Shown piece by piece: positions 1 to 10,563 of a DNA stretch of 56,854 nt. How positions within the stretch are numbered: the first letter of the stretch is position 1; each line of letters starts with the position of its first letter. The stretch is from positions 1 to 56,854 of the forward strand of contig JAIRTE010000015.1 in the NCBI GenBank assembly GCA_031255095.1, read 5' to 3'. A program made the translations under genes and the position numbers. This DNA comes from Mycoplasmataceae bacterium (lineage in GTDB: Bacteria; Bacillota_I; Bacilli_A; Mycoplasmatales; Mycoplasmoidaceae). A model generated the notes under the pieces. That model made no database searches, had not been told where the DNA came from, and was given only the letters and a program-made list of their open reading frames with translations.

Positions 1-80
1 ACTTGATATGAATAACAAGGAACATGTAAAATTATTAAATAAAATTGAAGCAATGAAAATTAGAGTAGAAGAACATATAA

Positions 81-452
81 TATCCTTACGAGGTTCTACA
101 AAAAAATGGGCCTAACTTAGAACAATATATGCAAGAATTAGCAGTTGTTAATTCAGATTATGGAAAACCACATGTTTGCAAAACAGCACAAGAATGAGCA
201 AAAAATAATAATGTTTTATTATCTGCCGACAAAGTTGGACAAACATCATACAATCAACCAATTGAAAATTTTTGAGCAATATTAAAAACCGAATGATTAA
301 ACAAAATTCCATATAATGAAAGATCTTTAGAACGTGTTCAAAGAGAACTTGATTTATTTAATGATTATTATTTAAATAAAAGACGACAGAAAAAATTAAA
401 TTATTTAACTCCTAAGGAATTTTTAGAATTGTATAATAGTAATAAGAAGTAG
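81..452 (+). pseudogene. IS3-family transposase, 3' remnant
   Basis: The frame ending in TAG at 450-452 encodes the C-terminal integrase core of an IS3/IS150-type transposase. The motif SYNQPIENFWAILKTEW carries the last acidic residue of the DDE triad, NSDYGKP resembles the region of the second Asp, and the ending with NYLTPKEFLELY is typical of the family. A TAA at 78-80 closes the frame upstream, so the start, the helix-turn-helix part and the first Asp are missing. An unrelated-looking 35-codon frame (8-115) overlaps the beginning. No terminal inverted repeat was recognised. Positions 453-611 hold no convincing gene, only a short frame of about 28 codons that ends at 619 across the end of rnr. 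The remnant could continue beyond the left window edge, so its true size is unknown. Confidence 0.75.
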
Positions 453-611
453 TCCAGGATTTTTGGCCAGGTCTCCAAATGTGTTGTTTTTGTCCCATTG
501 AGCCTGAATATTTTTAATTTTATAACACACACAGTAAATATACTAAGAAAGCAGCCATTTTAAAAGGTGGTGAAATATATGAAGATTTTAAAAAAGCTTT
601 AGCTATAGAAA

Positions 612-2744
612 TTAAATAATCTTAAATTCAATTCTTCTAGTTTCTTTGTTAGTGTAAATTAATTGTACATTAACTTTTTTGCCTAATGAATAAACTATTT
701 TATTATCTTCACTAGATAATGTGCCATTTTTTTCATTATAAATATAATTTCCTTCTAATGTTTTAATAGATACTAGACCTTGGATAGTATTATTAAGTTG
801 GACAAAGAAACCAAATGATGCAACAACATAGATAGTTGCAGTATATGTTGAGAAAATTTTGTCTTCCAAAAATTCTGCAAATTTCATATTATTAACATCT
901 CTTTCTAAATGTTGAATAATAATTTCTTTTTCATTGCAATCTTTGCAATATTCTAATAACTTATTATTTAATAAATCTTTATATTCATCACTGTATGATT
1001 CCTTATCAAAATCAAATACTCAGAATATATGATGAATTAAAAAATCTGCAAATCGTCTGATCGGAGAAGTGAAATGAGTATAGTATTTTAAACCCAAGCC
1101 AAAATGGCCAACATTTTCAATTGCATATTTCGCTTTCGCCATACAACGCAACAACATAATGGATGCAATATCAAAATTTTCATTTTCTTTGTTAATTACT
1201 AATCATTTGCTTAAAATCTTAGAAGTAATTGGAAAAGACACTTCAGGAGTTAAGAAGCTAATGCTTTTAGCTTCTAAAATAAAATCTTTTATTTTTTCTT
1301 CTACTGGGGTTTCATGTATTCTATAAATAAATGGATATTTTTTTTCAACAGCATATTTAGTAACTGATTCATTAGCACATACCATGAAATCTTCAATCAT
1401 TTCTTGTGCAGTGCCTGAAGGTTTTTTAACAATATCAATAATTTTATTTTGATTGTTAACAATAATATTAGGTTCATTAGATGATAAATTAATGTAACCT
1501 AATCTAATTTTTAATTCTCTTAAAATAATATGCAATTGTTTAGATAGCAATAACATATCTTTAATTTCTTTTGTATCATTCTTTAATTCATTTTTATTAT
1601 TAAAGAAGTCATTAACTTCATCATAAGAAAATCTTCTTTTACTTTTAATAATAGAAGGATATAATTTTGTATTAGTAATTACTCCTTCTTTATTTAAATC
1701 CATTTCACAAGTTAATGAAAATCTAATTTCATTAGGATTAATTGAACAAATACCATTACTTAAAGCATGTGGAAGCATTGGTATTACTCGATCAATCAAA
1801 TAAATTGAGCTTGTACGTTTTAATGCTTCAATGCCTAAATCAGAATTCAGTTGTACAAAATGAGATACATCAGCAATACAAACATATAACTTATAACCAG
1901 TTTTAGTAGTTTCTAAATAATATGCATCATCAAAATCTTTTGATGTTGCAGGATCAATAGTAATAATATTTAAATGTGTTAGGTCTTTTCTTAAACTTTT
2001 TTGTTTTTCATCCACTTCAATTGTTTTAGCTTCTGCTTCTTTTAATAATTCTGAATCAAAATCTGGTTCGATATTAGCATCTAAAACAATTGATAAAACA
2101 TCAACACCAATATCATCTTTATTACCAATTACTGATATTAAAGAACAAAAAGCTACATTATCTTTATATTCAGTAACTTTAATTAAAATTTTTTCATTAG
2201 GTGTAACTTTAGAATTATCAGTTAATTTAAATTCTAAATTACATCTAATATCATCAGGCACTAAGTTTTTTGCTTCATTAACCCAACATACATAGCATTT
2301 CTTTTCATGGTTAATAATTTTAGTAACAATAGCTTCATTATCTTTCTCAGCACGTGAAATTTCATGGAATGATACTAAATCACCATTTTGTGCATTTTTT
2401 GTATTAGTACGATAAATAAAATACTTAGTGTCATCTACTGTTATAAAACCATTGCCAGCAGAATTGATGGCAATTATACCTTCTCTTTCACTACCTTTAA
2501 AAGTGTAGTGCTGTTTGTTAATACTAATTTTTCCACTATCATTTTGTTGAAATAATTCCCCATCATCAATTAAAGAAAAAATATAATCATAAACAATTTG
2601 TTTATGAGCAGAATAGTATTGATCAATTTCAATAATTTTTTTTAGTATTATTCCCGCTGGCACTGAATTATATTTATCATTTTTGACAATATCCAAAATG
2701 TACTTTCTTAATTCATTTCGTGGTATATAATTATCTTTATTCAT
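612..2744 (-). CDS. rnr: Ribonuclease R
   Basis: 3'-5' exoribonuclease of 710 residues that degrades structured RNA in the cytoplasm. The N-terminal third is a winged-helix/cold-shock region. The RNB catalytic domain begins around residue 255 with ITIDPATSKDFDDA, which supplies the metal-binding Asp residues, and later contains YYTHFTSPIRRFADFLIHH. An S1 RNA-binding domain follows (TYTATIYVVASFGFFVQ). The start ATG at 2744 overlaps the stop of secG by one base (TAATG), so translation is probably coupled. A secG-rnr pair is a common arrangement in Firmicutes and Mollicutes. Several internal TGA codons (for example between 888 and 1202) are needed for the full frame. The family assignment is secure. 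Confidence 0.95.
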
Positions 2745-2977
2745 TATAAACCTAAAATATGCACTACAATTACTAATGCTAATAAGCCAATAACTAATAA
2801 AAACATAATAATTTGCATAATTTTAACAAAACCTCTATCTTTTGTTTTCTTAAATAATTCTAAATCCTGTCCAGACATGGCAGTTAAACCAGTTGTTGAA
2901 CCAGATCCAGATAATAATAAACCAATTATCAAACAAACAATTGAAATTAATAAAATAATAATTACAGGGGTTGTCAT
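2744..2977 (-). CDS. secG: Preprotein translocase subunit SecG
   Basis: Small 77-residue membrane subunit of the SecYEG channel. Two hydrophobic segments (about residues 3-25 and 50-75) flank a Gly/Ser/Thr-rich loop with LLSGSGSTTGL, the classic SecG signature. It is first in a two-gene unit with rnr. Upstream on the minus strand there is a TATAAT box about 11 nt before the ATG, so the message has a very short leader. The length is normal for the family. Confidence 0.92.
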   Translation of the reverse strand: MTTPVIIILLISIVCLIIGLLLSGSGSTTGLTAMSGQDLELFKKTKDRGFVKIMQIIMFLLVIGLLALVIVVHILGL

Positions 2978-3051
2978 AACTTAGACTTATTATAATTATA
3001 AATTATAATCACTAACTAAGCATAGAAAATAAAAATTAAATTTAGAATTAA

Positions 3052-3159
3052 TTATTTGCATAATAATTCTAATTCCCCAAAATGTCATACTCATTCAGAA
3101 AGTAAACTAAATTTATAGTTAGGATTTAATTTATGCAAATAAAAAATAATCTCAAATAT
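3052..3159 (-). pseudogene. FkbM methyltransferase C-terminal remnant
   Basis: This stretch reads IFEIIFYLHKLNPNYKFS, two TGA Trp codons, then ELELLCK and a TAA stop. It matches the last 36 residues of the neighbouring FkbM gene (IIEIILYLHKINPGYKFS ... LTLYCK) nearly residue for residue. Upstream of 3160 the similarity is lost in AT-rich sequence, so only the 3' end of a second FkbM copy survives. This indicates a former tandem pair in which one copy was deleted. The rest of the 2978-3292 gap shows nothing else recognisable. Confidence 0.7.
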
Positions 3160-3292
3160 ATTAGTTTAGCCATTAGTATTTTATTTTTTTATTTTTTGTC
3201 AATGAAATAAGATGATTCCTTGATAAAAAATTTAAAGAATGTTTGATTTTTATGAAATTTGTTCAGAATTTATTGCTCAAAAACATTTAGGT

Positions 3293-4414
3293 TTATTTGC
3301 AATATAGTGTTAAATCAGCGAAGGTATTAATATATTCTCCCATAAAACTAAATTTATACCCTGGATTAATCTTATGCAAGTACAAAATGATTTCAATTAT
3401 ATCTTCATATTTATGATATGCGGAAATTGCTAATTTAGGTTTTGTTTCTCTAATAATTTTTTCGCTACCTCTCAAAACACCCATTTCGAAACCTTCAACA
3501 TCTAAAGAAAGAAATGTATATGGTTTATCCTCAAATAATGTATCTAAAGTTACCTGCTTAACTTGGTAACCTTTTTTTATATCTATCTCATTAATATTGT
3601 ACATTCCTTCTTCTTTAACAAAAATTGTTTCTTCTTTTTCACCCAAGGCATTGTATAAAATTTCATATTTTTCCTTTGGTATATTATTTTTAATCATTGT
3701 GTCAACAGCATCAGAAATATTTTTCTTAACACAATCAATTCCAATTAATTTACTGCATTTTTTATTAACATATTGATAAAAATATAATAATGATTTGCCG
3801 TCATAACAACCACAATTTACATATGTTTCTTCATCTGTAAAATTAAAAAAAGATGATAAATATTCTTCATTTGGATTTTTAATACATTTGGTTTGCTCAA
3901 TGTATTTAAATTTTAATTCAAACATTCCTTTAATTCAATAATAAAATGCTCTTTTGCCAGCATAATCTAATAATTTAAAGACTTTGAAATATTTATCGAT
4001 ATTTAATCGTGTTTTATCATAAAGTGCTAAAAAAGACTCCTTAAATGTATGCCCCTTAAAAATAGAGCTAAAATAAGCACAGTTATATCTTTTCCTTTCA
4101 AAAAAATGTAATATTCTAACTGTATTTACTTTATTGTAAAAATATTTAAAAGAATGTGTTTTAATATGATTTAATAATTTTCCAAAATCGCTTGCATAGT
4201 CATAAAAAAATAGTGAACGTAATTCTTTTTTTAATTTTTCCTCTACCATATGATAAAAATCAATGTTATCAAAAAATATTTTTTTAATTTGCTTAATTAA
4301 TTTTTGATTCTTTCTGTCAATATCAGTAAATTTTTCATTAATATTCTTAATTAGTTCTAATAAACAATCTTTGTTGTGTGTGTGTGCTATAAAATTAGAA
4401 ATATTATTTTTCAT
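3293..4414 (-). CDS. FkbM-family SAM-dependent methyltransferase with N-terminal helical domain
   Basis: Protein of 373 residues when read through TGA at 3935-3937 (AFYYWIKGMFEL). The C-terminal half is an FkbM methyltransferase: the SAM-binding loop is VNCGCYDGKSLLYF, and SLDVEGFEMGVLRG is the family signature. FkbM enzymes O-methylate sugars, so the likely substrate is a surface glycan made by the adjacent glycosyltransferases. The N-terminal about 165 residues are helical and Lys-rich. I chose ATG 4414 over the GTG at 4420; either start overlaps the previous gene by about 11 bp. A (TG)6 tract at 4375-4386 lies about ten codons in and encodes AHTHN; changing its length would put the rest of the gene out of frame. 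Confidence 0.82.
4375..4386 (-). repeat. CA/TG dinucleotide tract (6 units) in the FkbM gene
   Basis: Six TG units (CA on the coding strand) near codon 10. The flanking 28 nt up to the start codon are almost identical to those of the next gene upstream (5378-5405), so the two genes share a 5' module with the tract. At the present length the frame is open. Confidence 0.85.
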
Positions 4415-5405
4415 TTTCACTAATTACCTTAATTATACTCTCAGCAAATTTAGTTTCATCACACAAATCAAAACAATGTTGAGAATATGGAGAGTGATCA
4501 ACTTCTTTACATCATTTTGCATCTTCTTCACTAAATTTTGACATATCTTCAATATATCTAACTTTATTTGGTTCATTTAATAAATCATATGTGACTTTAG
4601 AATTGGTAAGGATTTTTTTGTTATTTTTAACACAAAAATCCCTTAGACTGAAGGGAAAATCATCCTTTTGTATTAAGTACAAAATTGTATTAGATTTTAT
4701 AAAATATTCTTGTAATGCAATAGAATTAGACAAAGGTTCATATTTAAAATATTTTTCTTCAGGAGTATTTTTAAAAAAATTATGTATAAGATCGGCAGGG
4801 TAAAAAAAACTTTTCAATTTTTTTAAAAATCTATTATCTATTAATTTAATAATTATTTTACCTCTTTCTAATGTTACCACATTAGCAACAAATGACAAAT
4901 CATATTTTAACCCATTTACATAGTTAGGATTTTTATATTTAAAAGGAAGTGGTAAATATTTAAGATTGTATTTTTTTGCATCACTTTCACAATATGTTAA
5001 TATATGATCAAATTTATTAGCAATATTTAAAATTGCATCTCTGTTAAAAGGTTTTTGAAAATCTGTATCATATCGATACAAAGTATCTGCAAAATAAAAA
5101 ATACTTTTAATTTTATATTTTTTAAATAAATTGCAAATTATTTTTATTTGTTTCTCATTTGCAAAAACTCTTACCAACAGATCAGTAACAACAAATATTG
5201 TTTTTTTGTAATTAAATAAATTACTCAATGTATATGCATAAATATATTTTTTTATTTGTACAAAATTTTTACATTTAACAACTCTAAAAAATTTTGTTTT
5301 TTTGAATTCAAATCATGGTGCTCATTCTGGAATAAAAAGCAAAGCTTTATTGCGTTTTTTCCTTGTGTGTGTGTGTGCTATAAATTTAGAAATATTATTT
5401 TTCAT
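4404..5405 (-). CDS. Glycosyltransferase, GT-B-like fold
   Basis: Protein of 333 residues starting MKNNISKFIAHTHTRKK. It resembles polysaccharide glycosyltransferases of the CgeB/GT4-like kind: FDHILTYCESDAKKYNLKYLPLPF is the usual inter-domain segment, and the C-terminal part has SLRDFCVKNNKKILTNS, matching the place where such enzymes bind the nucleotide sugar. The true start lies well upstream of the first Met seen with the standard code because of two TGA codons near 5310-5325 (IPEWAPWFEF). The start codon overlaps the end of the GT8 gene by 11 bp and the stop overlaps the FkbM gene by 11 bp, with the same junction sequence in both places. The sugar and acceptor cannot be told from sequence. 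Confidence 0.7.
5364..5377 (-). repeat. CA/TG dinucleotide tract (7 units) in the GT-B-like gene
   Basis: Seven TG units (CA on the coding strand) encode the HTHT stretch around codons 11-14. The frame is open at seven units. It is one unit longer than the tracts in the FkbM and GT4 genes, each of which is open at six, because the downstream sequences differ. Confidence 0.85.
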
Positions 5406-6462
5406 ACTTCATAAATTCACTTTCTACTTTTACACATAGTTGTCGTATAAATTTATTTTTAATTTTTTTAAGCAAAAATAAATTATCATTTTTAAAATTT
5501 TTTCATGCAAATTTTTCCTGAATATTAGTCTTGCAAAAAATTGTTGTCCAAGATTTATAAATGATTTTATGCAAAATATAGTGATAAAAATCCTTATAGA
5601 CTAAAAGAGCACAACAATGGAAAATGGTTATATCAGTCAATTTCAAAGCTGAGCAATTATATTTTAAATGAAGAGGTTTAATGGATAAAACATTACAATT
5701 AGCAATCATATCTCCTCATTTCAAATTTGAATAATATGTATACTCTTCACATATTTTGATGAAATTTTTTGAATAATTATTCAAATTCAATAACATCACA
5801 CCATTTTGTGTAAAAATGTTTGAAAATTGTTTAATTTCACATTTTGCTGATCATTGATGAAATACTTTTTCCTTTTTTAATGAATGATTAGAGATATATG
5901 TTATTGCTTTAAAATAATTTTTGCAAAACATATTAGCAAATTTTGGTTGATACGCAAGAATATCCACAACAGCCCCAATATCATAATTATCTAAATTAGT
6001 TTCAAATAATTCTTTTAAATCTTGCATGATAATAGTATCTGTATCCAATCATAACATTTTATTATTTGGAGTTGAAATATTCAAATAAGGTAATAAATAT
6101 CTTATAAATAATAGTGGGATTTTGTTTTTATATAAACCATTTCAATCAGTGACTTTAGATTTAGATCAGAATTTTTCTCTAACCAAATCACTAACATCAT
6201 AATAAAATATTTTACTATCTTTATTCTTTTGTTTTAATATGTTTTCTAAATGAGAGATTTGTTCTTTAGTTAACAAACTATCATTAGAAGATAATTCATT
6301 TAGATAGCAATCTAATAAATAGATATGTAGAATGGAATCTTGAGTTAAAGATAACGATGTTATTGAAACTAGTAATTGCTTATAAAGTCTACTACTACTG
6401 TAATATATTGATAGAATACTATTTTCAATTGTTTTGAAGTTGTATTGATTTTCCTGTGCCAC
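5395..6462 (-). CDS. Glycosyltransferase family 8
   Basis: Protein of 355 residues. The DxD metal-binding motif is in MLWLDTDTIIMQDLKELF, and NGVMLLNL is the second hallmark of GT8 enzymes, which transfer hexoses from UDP-sugars with retention. The opening (NSILSIYYSSSRLYKQLLVSI) is the usual first Rossmann strand. It is read through five or more TGA codons between 5503 and 6165. The start is GTG at 6462, because no in-frame ATG lies nearby; the preceding GT4 gene stops at 6477. Unlike its three neighbours it lacks a CA tract, although GTGGCACAGG at its start resembles the GGCACACACACA context in the GT4 gene. Likely role: surface polysaccharide or glycolipid synthesis. Confidence 0.8.
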
Positions 6463-6476
6463 TATAAAATTAAAAA

Positions 6477-7580
6477 TTATTGCTTATATTTATTATAAAT
6501 TTCCATTCATTTATCTTCAACTTTTTTGATACATAATTCAGTTTTAGCAAATTCTTGACAATTTTTAACAGTTTGTTCTCAATTATCTTTTGCAATGAAA
6601 TCATTAATTTGTTTAGCCATTATTTTTAAATTACTTTTTTTAAATAATTTTTTGTATTTTGGATTAGGCAAATTCACTAACAACCCATTTTTATTATCAT
6701 TAGTTAGGAATTTTGCATTTAAATAAGTATCAAGAACAATAATTGGTGTTGAATATGTTAAAGATTCTGCAAGGCTAATAGAAAAACCTTCAAATTTTGA
6801 TAATAATATTATATAATTGTAATTTTTTATTAAAGTCTTATATTCTTCATTTTTGTAGGAACCTAAAAATTTGCAATATTTTAAATATTTTTTAGGAATT
6901 TTAAAAATTATAGGACCATAAAAATCAACTTGATAATTTAAATATTTTGCTATTTTTATTAATAAAAAACATTTAGATTTTACAATTCTTCCAAAATATG
7001 CAATTTTTGTAATAGTATTTTTTACATGACTATCAAATTGAGCAAAAAATGGTACTATATTAGTTTCAATATTTTTATTTTTAAAATCATCTAATTTCAA
7101 AAGATATTCCTTGTCAAATTTTGTAAAACATAAAATATTTGCAGGTCTTTTTAAAGAATTTAATACTCATTGAGTAAATGGTGAACTATGCATTATGTAA
7201 ATAGAATTTTTTAAGTTGTAAAAAATGTTATTTAATGATTTAAGTTTAGAAAAAACGCATCATGTATCAAGACTATCAATGACAAAATCAGCACCTTGGC
7301 AACATTCTAATGCATATTGTGGATCATCAGTAAAATTTAATGAAGCAACATTTTCAAAATTAATTTCTTTATTTTTGTTCTTTTTGGCAACATAAAGCAA
7401 AATATTAAAATTTTTTTTTGAAAAAAATGTGTGTAAAAATTCAATATATTTTTCAGCACCCCCTCATAGTCCTCATTGTTCTACAGAATAAGAAGGAAGA
7501 CAAATAACAATGTTATATCTAATACCTTTTACATTCTCATGTGTGTGTGTGCCACTAACACCCACTTTATCTTTTACCAT
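6477..7580 (-). CDS. Glycosyltransferase family 4 (group 1)
   Basis: Protein of 367 residues. LWGGAEKYIEFLHTFF is the N-terminal glycine-rich motif of GT4 enzymes; the C-terminal domain shows IAYFGRIVKSKCFLLIKIA and the EGFSISLAESLTYSTPII signature, which contains the EX7E-type nucleotide-sugar site. GT4 enzymes are retaining transferases, typically acting at the inner membrane face on lipid-linked sugars. The ATG at 7580 overlaps the secY stop (TTATGGTAA), so it is translationally linked to secY. Codons 10-14 are made from a (CA)6 tract encoding GTHTHE, so the gene can be switched by slippage. It replaces the adk/map genes that usually follow secY. Confidence 0.82.
7540..7551 (-). repeat. 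CA/TG dinucleotide tract (6 units) in the GT4 gene
   Basis: Six TG units (CA on the coding strand) about ten codons after the start. The context differs from the shared 5' module of the other two tracts, so this tract arose or was kept independently. The frame is open at this length. Confidence 0.85.
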
Positions 7581-9010
7581 AACTTCTCTAATTTACTATC
7601 ATTATTAATATTTTCCTTAGATTCATAAATCTTAGTTTCAATTTTACCCTTAGCTTGTGAATATCCAGATGTTGTAGCAGCTGAGATAATAGAATTTCAC
7701 AATTCTAATGTACCAGTAACAATAATAATCATACCAGTACCGCCAACAGCCATACCTGAAGGGATATGGGTGAATTGGGAAACTATATAAGGTAATACTG
7801 CAATAATACCTAATATCGGTGCACCAATTCAATTAACTCTGCTTAATGATTTGGTGATATGTTTTTCAGTATTATCACCAAATTTAATACCTGGTATGAA
7901 TCTACCAGATTTAGTAAAGTTTTCTGCTAATTGTTGTGGGTTAATTTGTACATAGGAATAAAAGAATGAAAACATTACAATTAATAAGAAGAATATAGAT
8001 ATACCACTTCAGCTATCTAAGGTTAAATAGCCTTTGCTTGAAGCATTTCCTACAATAAACCATTTAACTTCACTAGAATCAGGTAAAAATTGAGCAATTG
8101 TACCTGGAATAGTCATTAATGATGAAGCAAAGATTACTGGAATAACACCAGCAGAATTAATTTTAATTGGTAAATAAGGTAAATCATTAAAATCAGTCAT
8201 CAAACCTTGACCAGTTTGTTGAATAGGTATTTTTCTAGTAGAAGCATTAACAAATATAACTGCAAACAATATTGCAATATAGAAAATAACATACAATGTG
8301 CAAGATAAGATAACTGTTAGTAATCTTACTTCACTGCTGCTAGAAATTGATGAAGCAATTGTTTGGAAAGCAACAGTGAAGTCAGAAAAGAAAGAAGAAA
8401 CAATACCTGAAAGAATCAATAAGGTAATACCATTACCAACACCACGTTTGGTAATCATATCACCTAAGAAGATACAAATGTATGTACCTGCTGTTAAAAT
8501 AAATAATAGACCAAATGTTTCACCTAAATTTAATTGGTTTAGTGCATCATGCCCAAAAATTTTAACACCAGTTTGTGCAGAAGATTGTAACATTAAAGCA
8601 ATAACAGCATAACCTTGTGCTACAGCAAAAGGTAATGTTATTATTCTTGTTACTATTTCTAATTTTCTTCTACCTCTTTCACCTTGCTTAGCAGCACGAG
8701 AAAGTGGTGGAATTAAATCACTTGACAACAATTGTACAATAATTTGAGAAGTAATATATGGGCTGACACCAACAGCCAATATAGACATTCTACTTAAACC
8801 ACCACCTGCTAATAGGTTTAGCATACCTGCAAAACCATTAGAATCAGCAGTAAACTTACCTGGTGTTATCCCAGGTAATGTAATCGTTGATAATAAATGG
8901 AATAATAATACTAAAAAACCAGTAATAGATAATGAAAATATTACATTTTTGTTTTTAAAAATAGATTTTAAAACATCAAAGCTGCTTTTGTTTGTTTTGT
9001 GATTGGCCAT
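7574..9010 (-). CDS. secY: Preprotein translocase subunit SecY
   Basis: Channel-forming subunit of the Sec translocon, 478 residues with about ten hydrophobic segments. Recognisable parts are [15 protein letters not shown], the conserved [13 protein letters not shown] loop, [12 protein letters not shown], and [22 protein letters not shown]. The frame runs through a TGA at 8009-8011 into [23 protein letters not shown], also classic SecY. The start ATG at 9010 has TATAAT boxes immediately upstream. The gene is detached from rplO (33.5 kb in this window), which is unusual because secY normally ends the spc cluster. The C-terminal tail is rich in charged residues and overlaps the GT4 start. Confidence 0.96.
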
Positions 9011-9129
9011 TTATTATATATATTATATAATAAGGTCAAAAAATGGTCTCAACTGTTTTTTTCTGACAAAAATGCAATTATTACATTAAAATAAAAAAAA
9101 TTTCACATTCACCTTTTCCCTCAGAAAAT

Positions 9130-9161
9130 GAGACTTTTTTGAGACTTTTTTGAGACTTTTA
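9130..9161 (+). repeat. Three tandem copies of an 11-bp unit
   Basis: GAGACTTTTTT is repeated at 9130-9140 and 9141-9151, with a third slightly different copy at 9152-9161. It lies in the gap between the divergent secY and Trp-heptad genes, upstream of the latter. A related word, gagaccatttttt, is on the minus strand near 9033-9045. It may be a spacer repeat modulating promoter strength; function unknown. Confidence 0.7.
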
Positions 9162-9187
9162 TTTTTCTGTTGGATAATAATATTACT

Positions 9188-9787
9188 ATGGAACAAAAAG
9201 CATTACCATTATTAGTTTTAGATAGTCCTGATGAAAACAGGATTGGAATATTGGAATTATTCCAACCTGTTAGTATGACTTTAGAAGAGGCTAAGAAATT
9301 TATTGAAGATTTAAAAAATTCTAGAAAAAAAGGAAAGAGAAAAAATAACACCAATACTAAAGGTGGTGATGATACACCACCAAATGATAATATTGACATT
9401 ATCCAAACAAAAAAACCACATACGGCACCCAGAACCAAACTGCCTAAAAAACCAAAGAAAAAATATAAAACTAAAAAAAGTGAGGAAGAACCAATATGGT
9501 TCAAGAAATTTGTTGATACTAGATTCAATCAATTAGAAATTAATGTGGCTATTTTATTAGAATGAAAAGTTTCTATGGATAAATGAAGAAGTGAAGTTGA
9601 TGAATGACGATTCAAAATGGATGAATGAAGGATGAAAATGGATGAGTGACGATTCAACTTTGATAAATGAAGAAGTGAAGTTGATGAATGACGATTCAAC
9701 TTTGATAAATGAAGAAATGAAATTGATGAGTGAAGGATGAAAATGGATGAGTGAAAGAATAAGGTATCTGAAAAAATAAATATTTAA
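9188..9787 (+). CDS. Repetitive coiled-coil protein with Trp heptads
   Basis: Protein of 199 residues visible only when TGA is Trp: the last third contains nine TGA Trp codons spaced seven residues apart. Layout: a globular N-terminus (about 1-45), a Lys/Pro-rich basic linker, the block PIWFKKFVDTRFNQLE, then heptads such as WRSEVDE, WRFKMDE, WRMKMDE and WRFNFDK, ending KVSEKINI. The PxWFKxFVD block followed by heptads links it to the two genes at 14999-15728, so the three form a family with different heptads. I prefer ATG 9188 to an in-frame TTG at 9170. It has no signal peptide. The function is unknown; a self-associating rod is an inference. Confidence 0.72.
9566..9757 (+). repeat. 21-bp heptad repeat array
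   Basis: About nine 21-bp units of the form TGA-AGA-...-GAT-GAA or GAT-AAA, each encoding W-R-x-x-x-D-E/K. Several units are identical at nucleotide level (gaagttgatgaatgacgatt recurs), so the array can expand or contract by recombination while keeping the reading frame. Confidence 0.85.
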
Positions 9788-9947
9788 AGATTGTGCCTTT
9801 TAATAACTAAATGCCAAAGCAAATCTTAATAATGAATCCATGAACAATCACATACAGTAAAATCTCTACATAGTGAAATAACTTCTAAACTTTAAACAGT
9901 TTAAAAAATCAAAAGATTTAATATAAAATTTATAATTATTTTATATT

Positions 9948-10538
9948 ATGATAGTACTCTTAAAAGAATATTACTATACTTTCATTGAATATCAACGACA
10001 AGTTGACATATGATATATGAAAGCTATGACAAAAGATAGCATTATTACCAATCAAACGGAATCTGTATTCTGTGAGACGATTAAACAAGAAATAATTAAA
10101 AATTTTGCTAAATTAAAAAAACTTTTAACACAATTAAATGATAAAAGAATTAAAACACTATATAAATCGACTAAATTTATTAATGAATATATTTTCCCAA
10201 TATTTTCCAATATTTGTACTTTTTCCCATGAAGTGAATTTTTCAGGCATTGTAGTCTATAAAAAAATATATACTAAAAGGCATGATTATAATAAAAAAAA
10301 TATTATTGCTAGAATTAATGATTTAATATCTAGCACTGCAACAATTGCATTTAGAGAAAAACAAAAAGCAAAATATGTGGATTATATTGATAATTATTTT
10401 ACAGATTTTTTAATAATCACTAAATTATTGGGTATTAGTTATAATACACTATATTTAATCAGTGAGAAAAAAATGAAGCGTAACTATGAAATGTCTAAGG
10501 AGTATTATAAAAAATTGCAAGAAGAAAAGAAAAAATAA
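9948..10538 (+). CDS. Hypothetical protein upstream of dnaX
   Basis: Not recognised. With TGA at 10011 as Trp, the frame extends upstream to ATG 9948 and gives about 196 residues beginning MIVLLKEYYYTFIEYQRQVD. The protein is Lys/Ile/Tyr-rich and predicted mostly helical, with no signal peptide or clear membrane span; it ends with a basic helix (YYKKLQEEKKK). It lies 25 bp before dnaX on the same strand, but dnaX has its own TATAAT in the gap, so the two may be transcribed separately. The alternative start is ATG 10017. Confidence 0.6.
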
Positions 10539-10551
10539 TTCTGGCAATATT

Positions 10552-10557
10552 TATAAT
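10552..10557 (+). promoter_or_regulatory. -10 box of dnaX, leaderless type
   Basis: TATAAT lies 6 nt before the dnaX ATG (10564). A transcript starting at the normal distance would begin at or next to the start codon, so a leaderless mRNA is predicted. No Shine-Dalgarno sequence is present. Confidence 0.6.
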
Positions 10558-10563
10558 TAAAAC

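Noticed and set aside
8298-8612. Plus-strand frame of 104 codons
   Set aside because: Fully antisense to secY, which is well conserved.
9121-9528. Minus-strand hydrophobic frames of 135 and 73 codons
   Set aside because: Antisense of the Lys-rich coiled-coil gene, which has a family and a repeat structure supporting it.
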